Positions 49,574 to 61,636 of a stretch of 64,000 nt of DNA are shown here, in pieces. The notes below the pieces were generated by a model. It saw only the letters and a program-made list of their open reading frames with translations, was not told the origin of the DNA and ran no database searches. Numbering within the stretch: position 1 is the stretch's first letter; every line of letters starts with the position of its first letter. The stretch spans positions 62,001 to 126,000 of the forward strand of contig JAQFVV010000234.1 of assembly GCA_028023455.1 (NCBI GenBank), written 5' to 3'. The translations under genes and the position numbers were made by a program. Source of the DNA: Epiperipatus broadwayi. Its lineage: Eukaryota; Onychophora; Udeonychophora; Euonychophora; Peripatidae.

Positions 49574-49575
<2 letters not shown>

Positions 49576-49690
49576 GTGTGTGTTTGGTTGTGTGGACATA
49601 TGATGTCTAGTTGAATTTTATTTGAGCAGATATATATATTTGCAAATATTTTATTATGTATATGTATACAATCTTTAATAATTTTGGCAG

Positions 49691-49760
49691 ACCAGGTAAA
49701 TTAAGTCAATGTCAAAATTCATCTAGAGTTATCAGAAGTCATGGCTGTGATATCCATGGT
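49691..49760 (+). CDS. ADAMTS-like exon 6: TSP1 C-terminal half
   Basis: Acceptor AATTTTGGCAG, donor GTAAGT. One leading base completes Ile with exon 5, then 23 codons ending in phase 0. The peptide PGKLSQCQNSSRV followed by IRSHGCDIHG supplies TSP1 cysteines 4 and 5; cysteine 6 is the second codon of the next exon. Cysteine spacing across exons 5-7 gives exactly six cysteines for one TSP1. Asn-Ser-Ser is a potential N-glycosylation site. The other two forward frames hit stops within a few codons. It is the paralogue of the exon at 4702-4768. Confidence 0.75.
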
Positions 49761-50469
49761 GTAAGTAATTCATGAATTTTATTTATTATGTTTTATTTTT
49801 TAACACTTTATTTTTAGAAATAAAATATTACAAGTAAACTATGTTTGTTTATTTATTTCATATTAGTTAGTAGTCGTTCAAATTCTCTTTGATATTATAT
49901 ATGGCATTGACCCCAAAAAGTAGATTTTTATTTTAATATATATATATATATATATATAATAAAAATTAAGGGATTATATCCATATAAACAAGAGATACTA
50001 TATCGATGATATTTCTATGAAAGTGTCAATTACAAATTGAAAATTCTGAGACTAAATAATTTTTAATATAATATCTTATAGAAATTATTACAAAAATTTG
50101 TTTAATTTCACTCAGGACTAACAATTAGTAGTTGACATCTACCTAGCAATAACGATCAAATTATCTCTAGTTGTTTATATGACTACAATTCATTAATTTC
50201 TATTATTTACATTATAATAAACCCTTTAAATTATTTAATTGAATAAAACATTAAACATAGATCTTTGTATATGTAAACAAAAATAGTAAATCATCCTCCC
50301 CTCAGGTTATGAATTAAAAATACTCTCAATGATGAACAAAGGATCAAGGATAGAATAAATCCATGTATTATTAGGGATCTGATGCTTTGCCATTATACTA
50401 CCTAATTACAAAAAAATATAATATACAAATGAATAATAAATATGTATAGTTAGAAAAGCCAAGATGTCT

Positions 50470-51450
50470 GAAGTTCTGTCAAATTTCTTATATTCATACT
50501 TAATGCAGTGCATTACCTATCACTTCTTGAGTTATCTCCATATTTTTAATTATTTTATAATAGTGATTTTTTTACTTTATATCTTTTATCTTTTCCTTCC
50601 AGTGTTTTAAATACTTTATTTAATTCTATTCTCTCTATCATTTGAATAATATTTTTAGAAGTTTCTTGGTCTTTTATTATGCCATTTTTCATGTATTAGT
50701 AAATGTACCCATCTTACTAGCCAACTTATTTTCTATGTGTTCCATTTCCTCCTGAATCTAAACATCTTTTTTTAAATACTTTTTCAATATACATATTTAT
50801 TTTGTACAATCATTTTTTATATAGTCATTCTTCAGATTTTTTTTTCATTTTTCTTCTGTATTTTTTTTTGTAAAACCTTATGATGTTTATGATTTTTTTA
50901 ATTATATAATGCCTTTCTTGTATAACTTTATACTTTAATTCCATTTGTTTTTGTAATTTATTATCATCATCCATCTGTCTGATTTTTTCTGTGATCTCCC
51001 CAATTTCCTGATTTCTCCATTTAAATTGTTACTCCTATTTGTTTGTTGTAACTGTTCTTAAAATGATTGTTCTATAGGCTTTTCTCACTTCCATCTCTTA
51101 TATTGTTGGCTGAAGTTATTAAACATTTGCAATCTTTCCCTTTAGTAATTATTTACCTCTATTTATTTAAAACTCTTTTTCATTTCTAATATCTAAATTT
51201 GTCTTTTTTCTTATGTAGTTAATTAAAATATTTAATTCTTTTAAATTTCTTAAGTTGTTGATCTGCTGTACAACTATACTATATTATATTCATTAATTTT
51301 ATTTGCTAATATCTCTGATTTTTATGTCATTTTAAATTTTATTTTTACCATCTATTCTTTATGTACTAGCATATGTATGATTATTTTTATCATTTTTTCA
51401 TATTTACTATTCAGGATATACAATAACATTTAGTTTTAATTTGTAATGAA
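50470..51450 (-). pseudogene. Possible retroelement gag remnant, coiled-coil-like
   Basis: The minus strand is strongly purine-rich and short frames read like charged helices, for example EEMEHIENKLASKMGTF near 50740-50690 and NLRNLKELNILINYIRKKT near 51260-51200. This resembles the Gypsy gag remnant at 37 kb in style, not in alignable sequence. The call is tentative. Confidence 0.25.
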
Positions 51451-52604
51451 ATATGTAATATAATGTCTTATTTTTAATAACTTTTTATTATCTTTCAACA
51501 TTTTACATGCATTCTCTATACACTCATACACACACGTACATTAAATATAGCCATTTTTAATGCAATGCAAATAAATTAACGATTAACTGATATTTAAAAT
51601 CAATTAAAAAATAAGATCTACTCTCAGTCAGTTATATTTACTATTTTTAAATTCCAATTTAAATATTTTCATGTAAATTGATATATAATAAATGAAACTG
51701 TTATTTTTTAAAATTATTTATTTTAAAAATCAATAATTAAAATTCAAACAAAGTTAAATGAGTATTTTATACAGGATAAAATAACTTTATCTATTAAATC
51801 TATTTCAATCATATCGAACTATTGATTAATTCTTCTTTAGTTTAAATATTATTTTTATTTTTTCACGTAAATAATAAATAGTCTAAGATAATTTTTTAAA
51901 TGACTGCTAACTGATTGGGCTCATTAAATTACTTTAACTCATACTATTGAAACATATACTTTTTATTATAATAATACAGATAGAAATATTTATTATAATT
52001 TTATATATTTTTAATGCTTTAAACAATATATATATATATATATCAGTCATCAGTTAGATAATCCCAATATCTAGAGCAATCAACAATCTCAATCTGTTGT
52101 CATGGCAATCTCTTTTTAACAATAAAGGTAAACTCTCATTATGTATTGTAATGGTACAAAGAAATAGGGGTAAACATAATCATGAACTCCAGTGAAAGAC
52201 TAATCTAAATTTAAATATACAAATCATATAATGAATATCAGCATGAGAGATCAGCAAAAACAACGACTAATTATAAGTTCACCAGCATTACAGATGAATA
52301 ATAATCATGCATCATGATGAGGGATCAACAATAAAAAGATCAACAGTCAACCTTGTGGCTGGATTTGAAATGGGTCTACTATTTATCAAGCTAATTATTT
52401 AACCATTGCCAAACTTAGGGTAGTAATACAACTTAATAATTTGGATGCATAGCTTAAGTGCTAATCCATTAGAATATTGCAATTAAAATGTATCAATCAT
52501 TAATTCTTAGTTTCATTAAATATAAACAAGTCAATTATATTATTTTGACCAAATATAATGTAACTAAATGCTATACCTATTTATAATATGTAGGGTATAT
52601 GAGC

Positions 52605-52751
52605 ACAGACTTTCACACAACCCACCACTCTCTAGTCTATCTAATAACACTGATACGCTCAAGCACACATATGCTGAAAAGATAAATAATCACCAATATA
52701 TGTATTTCATGCTAAAACAGCAATCATCAGTTGGTCCAGATTATCATCTCC

Positions 52752-52785
<34 letters not shown>

Positions 52786-52830
52786 CTATAAGTGCTCAGA
52801 TATATATTAAGATAGACAATCTTCATACTT
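52605..52830. repeat. Second copy of the 20.2-20.6 kb repeat family
   Basis: Shares ACTGATACGC, AAATAAT(C)CACCAATATA and CATCAGTTGGTCCAGATTAT with the copy at 20225-20400. It contains a (CA)n(TA)n tract at 52753-52787. The inverted right half present in the first copy is mostly missing. Confidence 0.55.
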
Positions 52831-53570
52831 GAATGGACAGGCTCATGTACGTGTTGTAATATGAAAATGAAATACTTCATATACTAATTTGAATTTGAAT
52901 TACTTTTGCCTTACGAGTCATGTGGTTATTTTACATTTTAATATAAAAAAATCTTAATATAAAGAAACATTGCTTATATCTAAATCCTGATAGTTCTTTT
53001 GATTTTTAACTTTTTATTCACTTCTGCAAACTTTAAAAATGTTGTTCCAATAGATGATTTTGCTTCCTCTTATGTATTTGGGAAATAGGTCTCAAACAGA
53101 GAAAGTATATATAGTATAGAAAGAATATATCTTTCATTAGTACTTCTATGCATATATACAAAATAAAAAATGAATGATGCTTATCACTGATTTTTCTTGG
53201 GATTAAAATTGCTCTTGATCACCATATAGATAGGATGGAATTCTAGAGTTTTATACTCAGTTTAGCTTCTATAATTTTTGAATATGAGATAGGCAAATGC
53301 TGTCTATACTTATTAATCTATGAAATATGGATAATTCATTCTATTTTATTTTTATCAAAATTAAATTTAACCAACATAGATGTCTAGAATTGTCCTGACT
53401 TTCTACACTCTCTCTACTTAAAACAATTCTAAGTTAATTTGAACCCACTGTTTATGGAGATGAAATGGAATTTTAAAGAGTATTAAGCTATTTGCTCTAG
53501 ATGAGTAAAACAAGATAAAAAATTAAATCACTCGATTGTTTTATTTTATTTTTTAATTTATATTAATTCT

Positions 53571-53928
53571 TTAATAAAATAAAATTACAAGCGTATGAAG
53601 TGCTTAAAAGAGAAGCTATAAAGAGTGCAGGTTGCATAGAGAAAAATGACATCAAGCGGAAAATTAGGGAGGCATATTTCATTACTGTAACAATAACTCT
53701 ATCAATAGACACGACACCTGCTTCGACATCTCCAAATGCTGGGCTATCTAAATAATTTGCATGTATTTTGCATATCGCCATTATCTCTCTGTTCTGCATG
53801 ACTCAGTATTGCTATGGATATGAGGCAACCTGCCTCGAAAACACTATGCTTTTAATATTTTGCACTCTTTATTGCTTCTCTTTCAAGCATATGCTTTTAA
53901 TTTTATTTTATTATAATATTGAGAGAGA
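53571..53928. mobile_element. MITE-like element with ~55-bp inverted termini
   Basis: Left terminus AATAAAATAAAATTACAAGC...GAGAAGCTATAAAGAGTGCA; right terminus TGCACTCTTTATTGCTTCTC...TTTTATTTTATTATAA. A 78-codon minus-strand frame (53799-53563) runs into the left terminus and has no recognised domain. Part of the interior (GGCAACCTGCCTC) also pairs with CAGGTTGC on the left. Confidence 0.6.
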
Positions 53929-54390
53929 AGTTTAAAATTCTTAATAATTTATTAATTATTTAAGTAAAAATAAATTATGCTCATTAAAAACAACTTGGGT
54001 TTAGACAAAAAAAAATATTACATTAAATTAAGATTTTTGTTAAAATCAGAAATTGATTAAATAAAATATATTGTATTAAAATAGAGACAATTTTTATAAT
54101 TCTTCGGTTATGAATATGAGGTTAAAAGATCTAGAAAGCACTAAGCCTGATATTTTTACTACGAATTTTCTAACTTCATCAGTGAGCGAAGTGCAGTATA
54201 ATTGCTATTTGATTTTAAGTAATTTACTATTTCAGAAAAAAATATTATTCAATCAATATTTACTATATATTTTATTTTACATAATTATATATATATAAAT
54301 TTTGTTTGTGTTTATTTCCACTTGGTGTATTATATATATATATTAAAACGAAGATTTGCACGGGTTAAATATATAAAATACATATTTTGC

Positions 54391-54501
54391 AAAATTAGAG
54401 AAGCCATTGAGATACTTAAAAGGCCAGATTGTATCAATAAGCGAAATGATACTTGCAAACTTCCTCCTATTTGGAAAGATTTTTTTAAAAAACATTCCTA
54501 A
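54391..54501 (+). pseudogene. PLE GIY-YIG C-terminal codons
   Basis: 37 codons including the stop, open from the junction with the inverted piece. Conserved residues R-EAI-E at the start and W-K-D-F-F near the end fit the family. The rest of the ORF (RT and nuclease core) is absent. Confidence 0.75.
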
Positions 54502-54586
54502 ATTTAACATTTTTGCTATTGGTGGAATTTTAACGTTTTATTCAAATCAGTGATTGTAGCGCCTCTACAACCGTCTTTCTACCTTT

Positions 54587-54632
54587 TATAACTCTGTGGA
54601 TGACTTGTGTGACCAAGTCAAAACGTCAGTAT
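54587..54632 (+). ncRNA. Hammerhead-like motif in PLE tail, degenerate
   Basis: CTGTGGA at 54594, stem GACTTG/CAAGTC with TGTGAC loop, then AAAAC in place of GAAAC and GTC. It has the same T in place of the invariant A as the 4-kb copies, plus loss of the G of GAAA. Expected to be inactive. Confidence 0.4.
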
Positions 54633-54978
54633 ATTTATATTAAAAGTTTTTAACACAGATGAACCCGCAAAATATGTATTTTATATATATGCACACACCC
54701 TATATTGTGTACATGAGACCAATCTATCTCAGTATATATTTTATAAAAGTGAACAAACAATGATATGATATGGTAACATCAAGTATTTTTCAATTTTCAA
54801 ACCCTATTACTTAAAAGGTGATAAAAATGGTAAAATATTTTGTTTAACATAGAAGATTGCTATTTTATCATATGACTTCTTTTATATAAAAGAATTATAG
54901 AGAGGCTGACATAAAATAATGCATGAATAGTTAAAACAGATAATTTTACAAATTTTAATGTTATAATTATTTTTTTAG

Positions 54979-55096
54979 ATGTGTCCTACTTTCCCAATTA
55001 GTAGTACTGCTTTAGTTAAGGCTGCTTGTGAAATAATGCATCATCAAGAAAAATTTATTGACAATTATGGACAGCGAAGTTGGAGTGACAATAAAA
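54979..55096 (+). CDS. ADAMTS-like exon 7: start of second cysteine-rich domain
   Basis: Acceptor ATTTTTTTAG, donor GTAAAT; phase 0 in, 39 codons, phase 1 out. It opens Met-Cys-Pro, where the Cys closes the TSP1 of exons 5-6 (C-x5-C). It continues STALVKAACEIMHHQEKF, then NYGQRSWSDNK. Position by position it parallels exon 2 at 11238-11361, so a second cysteine-rich domain starts here. The following exon, expected to begin with two bases and carry a C-x-x-W-C-like motif, was not found up to 64000. The Met at the exon start is internal, not an initiator, because the preceding exon joins in frame. Confidence 0.75.
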
Positions 55097-57218
55097 GTAA
55101 ATTTAATTTATAAATATAAATAGTTTTATGTATAATTACCTGAGGTATAAATGATTTATAATTTAACAGTTTTTTAAATATTTAGTGAAGAAAATTATAT
55201 TGCTAGGCAATAATTTTCACAATGTATATATATATATAATTATTTTAGAATAATAATTCGGATTTTAGCAAAAATTATTTACCTTTACATGAAAGTAAAT
55301 TGAAAAAAAAAAGACTGATGTATGACTGAATTTTGTAATTGGTTGAGAAAAGTATATTTAATGTTGTCTACTATAAATTATTTTTATCAATTAAAAAAGA
55401 AATTTAGTTTTTTAAAAAAAACTTTTGTTTACTTTAACAAACCATAGAAATTTAATTTGCATTTTTAACCATATATTGGAAAATTTTGTAATATTTTTTT
55501 TACAGCTTTAAAATTCACCTATATTTTTTATATTTTAATTTCAAAAAATTCATAAATGTCAGGATAATCAAATCATTCACAATTTTAAATTTTCTTAAAC
55601 TCCACATGATGAATGTCTATTGTATATTTGATGATCTTGAACTTTGTGAGATTATTTGGAGCAAATAATATGATGGTCTAAAAACTTGATTTTTGGGAAA
55701 GTTTATGATTATATTTGTAGAGTAATTGTGTCATAATTATTGGAAATCAACAATGTAAATTATTACATATTTATTTTTTACAGAAATATTTTATTTTTAA
55801 ATATAAAATAATATATACTTCTGAGAAATGTTACTATGGAAATCATGGTTGTGAGAAATGCAAATGATTAAAAATGTCATCACTAAACAGTCTATTATGA
55901 CATTTAGAAATATCATAAAAATTGCAAAAAAAATTAAACATTTAAAGCATAAATTGATAGATTTATAGATGTTAAAAGTAATTTGTTCAGATTTTTAAAA
56001 CAAACATTGAACAAAGATTTCATTCATTTTGCAAATTGAATGTGCTTCACCTGAAATTTGATGATGAAACAGTGCTTTGTTTTGATTAAAATCTAATTTT
56101 TAAAATAATTCTGAAAATTAAATGTGATTTTTAAAAATTTATTTAATTTTTAAACAAAAATATCTAAACAATGAGGTTGAATTAATTATATTCTAATAAA
56201 TAGTAATGTTTTAATATTAAGATAAAAGTTGAAAGCTTAAAGTAAATGAGAACAAAAAAATCTGTCAGAGTAAAGAAAAGTTAATAATCTGAAAAAATAT
56301 TAATAGGGTTTTTAGAAACTAAGCTAAAACAAGTATAATTTTAAAAGTCAAATATATTTTCATTGCTGACTTTGTAATTGACCAATCAAAAGTTTGAACT
56401 TGAATTTACTTGGCCGATGTGAATAATTGCTGATATTAATTGCATTTCAATTGTTATTGAGCCTTAATATGAATGGAGTCTTGCTCTTTAAAATAGTTGT
56501 TAACTTTGTCTTTAGCTTGTCATGTTAGGCTTTTCTTCAAGATATAAGTTCTTAAGTAAATACATCCCTTCTTGTTCTTTATAACATGGAAATCTTTATT
56601 GATACAAAACTATTCTTTTGGAAATAAGGAATATCTATGTATGAAAAGAACACCTTTTTTAAAAAAGAATAAAAACATGGTCTTTTTCTTTAATAATCTG
56701 TTTACCATTGTTAAATGTATAATTTTCTTGATGCATCTTATAAAATTTACTAAGCAATTATTGTTACAATTAAATTCATTTTAATGACATTTGTAAGTGC
56801 ATACATACAAAATAAATTCATACACATCTAAGGGTAATGTATTATTATTTATTAGGTCCAATCGAAATATGAATATGTAAAAAAATAATTTTATGAAATA
56901 GATTTGAATTATAACTTTACTCTTGAAAATAAAATGTCATTTTCATTTCTATTGTATGAAACTTTTTTTTTTTTAAATTGAGTGATGTTTTGGAAATGAA
57001 AATATTAAATAAGTAGTCTATGCTCCTTTAGATAATAAAATCATTATAAATCATTACTATTTTCTACATTTATATGTACAACTATTAAAAATGTACTCAT
57101 CTTGTAGTGAGATGAAAATTAAGGCAGACATCGACTAAGTATTTGAATAATTAAAAATCTTATAAAAAAAAAAGTAGTATTTATCTATGATGTGTCATGG
57201 GATACATAGCATTACAGC

Positions 57219-57316
<98 letters not shown>

Positions 57317-59104
57317 GTATACTTGTAGATATTTTATAGTATTTTATTCAATGGCTAACAATATATCGATTTTAGATATTCTTTTTTAAGAAATGAGTTT
57401 TAAAAATTAATTTTAAATTTGGGATTATATCATCATAAGTTACTGTAATTCTCTCTCTTTCTATATATATATTGTGGTATACACACACATCTCCAATTTG
57501 TCATTTTCTATGGCTTATAAATTGCAAAATAAAGAGAACAATTCAAGATTATATATGTGTAATAAAATGTTTACTTTTGTTTTGAATAAATGTAGACTAA
57601 AAGAATCATTTATTTATTAAATTTAAAAAAATATATATTTTGTTAAATTATTGACGACAACACTGCTTTTTAAAATTAGAAAAAAGAAATCACATGCAAG
57701 TATTTGCAAATCTAGACTGTGTTTTATGTTACTATAGAGACAGAAACGATTCTCTCAGAAGAGATAGCACATACTTTCTTTCCTTTAAAAGTTTTGTATT
57801 TTAACATTACCTTATGTTATAAATAAATTCTAGACTTGCAGTAAACAAAATGGATTGTGAGTAGAAAACCAAAAATGCATACAGTCCTCTTCATTTGATG
57901 GCTATGATTTAAATGGAATAATTAACAGAAAATGCTATGATAAATTTACAACTGAAAATATATTTATATTGCAAATTTAATAAAGAAAATAACTTGAAGA
58001 CAGTTAAGAATTAAAATACCCTTTACAATTAACATATATATATATGGACTTGCATTAAAATGCCAAGAAAATGCTACAAGATAAGAAAATTAAAATGAAG
58101 TTTTATGTGTAATAATATTAACATATGCTTAGAAAAAAACTTACTTATTAACAAGAGTTGAAATTATAATAATAACATTTATAAATGTTTATAAAATTTT
58201 TTTCTAAAATTAATTGTTAATTACAATGCAGACTGGTCTGACATCTCATAATTTAGTTATCTTAATTAATAATAATCAAGTAAACAAAAGCTCAATTAAA
58301 ACATAACATTATTTGCATAATTTAATTTAAAATTATAAATGACTTTATAAAAATAGTACTTGGTTATTATATTTTTTTATAATAATATATACATTTATCC
58401 ATATATTTTATTTTTTCTTATGTGAAAGGAATTTATAGTTAACCATTTTCCAACTATATGTGTTGATAATTTTAATTAGAACACATATACCATATTTATT
58501 TATGGTGTTATTATTAGCAATAGGTGTTTTGATTTACTTCTGCATGAACAATTATATAAATATCTTATCCTATAGTATATCCCAGGTGATATTCTACTAT
58601 AAGATAAAATATTTAATAAATTTTATTTTCTTTGCCAGTCAAGATTATGTATATGAATTAATTGACACTCTTTATAAATTTATATGATCATTATACATGT
58701 GGATGTGAACTATAAACCCATTTGTGATCAATTTATTTATTCATTATATTTTAAATTGCCTGATTATGACATTTACTCAACAGATGTAGATTGTCGAGAT
58801 ATGTAATATATAAGTGGAGAAAACCATTTGGTTCATAATTATATTTATTGCAGATAGTTCCCCCAATATATAAAGCACCTAGAGTTGCTAAGTTATAATA
58901 TTTTCAATATTTTTGAAGTTACCTAATTTGAGAGTAGTTAATGATAATCAAGTAATTGTCTAGCATAATGAGTTGTATATTATTTTATACTATCATTTTA
59001 AATTTTATTCATTATTAAAATAGTTTCCTTCACATTTGGTTCATAGGGAATATTACTATTCATAAAACAAGGTTGCTGCCATAACATTGTTTATATATAT
59101 ATAT
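55097..59104. other. Downstream intron: AT-rich, no further exon found
   Basis: The next exon of the gene should start with two bases completing a codon and encode a C-x-x-x-C...DG-x-x-C stretch like 18441-18583; I do not see one. Two weak AG-bordered stretches (near 58788 and 58851) meet stops at once or lack motifs. A (TA)n tract lies at 57223-57314. Confidence 0.5.
57223..57314. repeat. (TA)n microsatellite
   Basis: About 90 bp of uninterrupted TA dinucleotide. Confidence 0.95.
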
Positions 59105-61088
59105 TATAACGATCGGAAATGAAAGTGGAGATAGAATCTAACCGCAAACTGCACTACACGGGCGCCATCTAGGCATTTAAACCTAGAAAAATTTATAGAG
59201 TAGGCAGATACGCGCTGTTAAGATTCCACTTTATTTAAATATTTAGATCATTAGCCCAAGTCACTAGCTCAGTGGAACTTTTATATCTTAAATATAAAAA
59301 ATAAAAGCCACTGCCAGAAATTAACACATAAAAATATTTATTTACGCACATATAAAATCATTCTGATTTGAGGAATAAGTTTAACATTTTAGATGTTAAT
59401 ATTAATCTTTAATTTTACATTTAAATAGATTTCAATAAGTTTAATATTTTATTTAGATGGTCGAGTATGAATAGACTACATAGATCTGCATTTGAAAAGA
59501 AAATATTCTATCCCTTATTTAACCTTAGGCCAAAAAGTTCACAGTCAAACTGGCATCAATCCATCTGATACATTTATGTATTCAATGTAGCATGAAAATA
59601 TGACAACACAAAATACTATACTGTCAGGAATGTATGTCTGAACAGTAAGTAGAGTTAAAGAAGACATTGTCTCTCCACCAACAGGAATTCTGCATCTGTT
59701 GGCGAGTAGAACAATAAACATAAAACTCCATAGGAATGGATTGCAGTCCTTTGCCATCTTACAAACCCATCCATAGGCAAACAGAAAGTGTGTGGCATAT
59801 ATATGCAATCCTGCCTGTAGCGGATCTCATACTACATCTACTAATTACACAAATATATCCAATCCATTGAGCCAATTCAACTACAAAACAAATAACCTAA
59901 GATTACCTTCCCTTAAACTATATATAACTTTACAAATCTATACAGCCATTCATGCCTGACTTAAATTTAACATTTATTATGTTCGCACAGATGAATTTTA
60001 TAAAATTTGTTTTAAAATGTTGAGTATAGATCGGCTGCACAGATTCCACGGTTAAAAAAACATTCCAAAATAAACATAAACAATCAAAATACAAAGTCAT
60101 CGATAATGTCAATTGCATAGGGAATACAAAAAAACACAATGGTGTTCATCATAAGACACTGCAGTGACATGATGACTTATATATTCCAATCGACTATGAA
60201 ACAGCAACATAATTAACCACTAACGAATCTATGCAATGTCTATACCCAACTTTCAATTTCATGCATTTAAATAATTTATACGATAAGTATTAATACAAAT
60301 AAAACAAATAATAAAATGGAAATCATGTTTATCAATGCAAAACATATAAATTTAAACATTTTCAATAGATTTTAAACTTAAAAGTCAGATAGAAGTTCAT
60401 AAGCTTGAACAAAAGTTCTTAATTATTTTTAAATTTTAGAGTTCATGTCAATAGCTTACAGTAGAAGAAATCACTGCTCTTGATGTAAATTTCCATGGAG
60501 TCTTTATTTGAAAACCCGGTCAGATGTTCCGGAGGTAGCATTAGCTGGTTCATTTTGGTATCACAGTCAGTTCATTTTTAAAATAGAGAGTGTGATATGT
60601 GCGTCCTATCACCGACCCTCAAAAACAAACCGGAAAAACTTAACTGGAACTCAATATTTTTCTTTTTATAGTCCTCCTATAGATTCCATGAACAAAAATG
60701 TCACTGTTCCATTTTTTTCATTCGGGTCTGGGCTGAGGCTTGGTTCTTCCATTGGTCAAGCTAATTTCTCTTTATTCTCTTATCTAACTTTTCATCTGAC
60801 CTTTTAATTACACAGCTTTTGGATAATTAATAAACAATCATTTCCATTTGCAAAAATATTTTATCTTTAAGTCTTAGACTTTTTTTTATAAAAAAGTACG
60901 TTCAAATACTTATTTATTTATTTTTTTAAAAAAAATATTTTTAAAGTTTTGAATCTGTGCGAATATATACGTTTAACAAACATTTTAATTTTAGCGTTTA
61001 GTTTTTTTTTTTAATAGATTTTATTTTTATTTGCGACTTTAAGATTTTATTTTAAATTAATGTAATGACATATTTATATATTGTTACA
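59105..61088 (-). repeat. LTR, left copy (3' LTR in element sense)
   Basis: Starts TATAACGATCGG and ends ATATTGTTACA on the + strand. A 87-codon minus-strand frame at 59808-59545 and others recur at the same place in the other LTR. No known domain. Confidence 0.85.
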
Positions 61089-61636
61089 TATCAGTAAACT
61101 TCCTCAAAAAAATAAAAACAAAAAAAAAAAAGAATTTACTTAGTGTTACTAATTACGTTACACAAATTTGTTATATATGAAATTTCAAAAGGACAAAACT
61201 TTTTTTTTTTTTTTTAAAGACAAAACAGTAATTACAAATATAATGATAAAAAAAATGTTGACTGATGATTCCTTACTACCAGCTAAATTTCTGCCCCCTC
61301 CCTTCCAAGTTTCTTCTCTTCTACTTTTAAGTATTATTTAGGCAAATTAAATGATTAGATTTTAAACAAGACTTTTTTTTAAAAAAAAAAAAAAAAAGAT
61401 TTATATTTATTAATTACGTTTTATTTATTACTTTTTATTCCTCGTATTTATCTTTACATATGCACAATTTTTCTTACTGGCAGTACCTTTAAGACAAAAT
61501 TTCAAACTGTAACTCCATGTCAATACAACAAATATATTTATACTAATTTCAGAAAAAATATTACGGGCATGATTTACTTTTAAAATTCTCAGGGCACTCG
61601 TGTTTATTAAAGATCGGCCCAAGTTGGGTAGCCAGT
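61089..61636 (-). other. Interior of the LTR element, non-coding
   Basis: 548 bp with several poly-A/T runs. The only 80-codon frame (61679-61428) starts in the LTR, crosses the primer site and has no known domain. No gag, protease, RT or integrase trace, so any mobility would require proteins in trans. Confidence 0.7.
61616..61634 (-). promoter_or_regulatory. Primer-binding site
   Basis: On the minus strand TGGCTACCCAACTTGGGCC begins two bases after the LTR end. The TGGC-x-x-CCAAC-x-TGGG form is typical of LTR retrotransposon primer sites and fixes the orientation of the element. Confidence 0.75.

Larger units (their letters stand above)
54343..54683 (+). mobile_element. 3' end of a Penelope-like element
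   Basis: A ~48-bp inverted copy of the tail (TTAAAACGAAGATTTGCACG...) is followed by a coding end 54391-54501 and then the ~180-bp tail shared with 4118-4500. The coding end reads KIREAIEILKRPDC, INKRNDTCKLPPIW and a stop; R-EAI-E-I...IN...LPxxW is the C-terminus of PLE GIY-YIG proteins. (TA)n lies at both edges. It is severely 5'-truncated, a typical PLE insertion with an inverted terminal piece. It links the palindromic tails at 4 kb to an autonomous PLE family. Confidence 0.8.

Noticed and set aside
49342-49603. Ile-Tyr repeat open frames on both strands
   Set aside because: Translation of (TA)n. The same applies to frames at 3168-3365 and 20007-20279.
58788-58890. AG-bordered stretches as possible last exons
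   Set aside because: Both hit stops within a few codons and lack the expected cysteine-rich motifs.
60508-60807. 99-codon + frame in the left LTR
   Set aside because: Within the LTR and interrupted in the sister LTR; no domain. The minus frames at 59545-59808 and 62098-62361 are kept only because the LTRs are recent copies.
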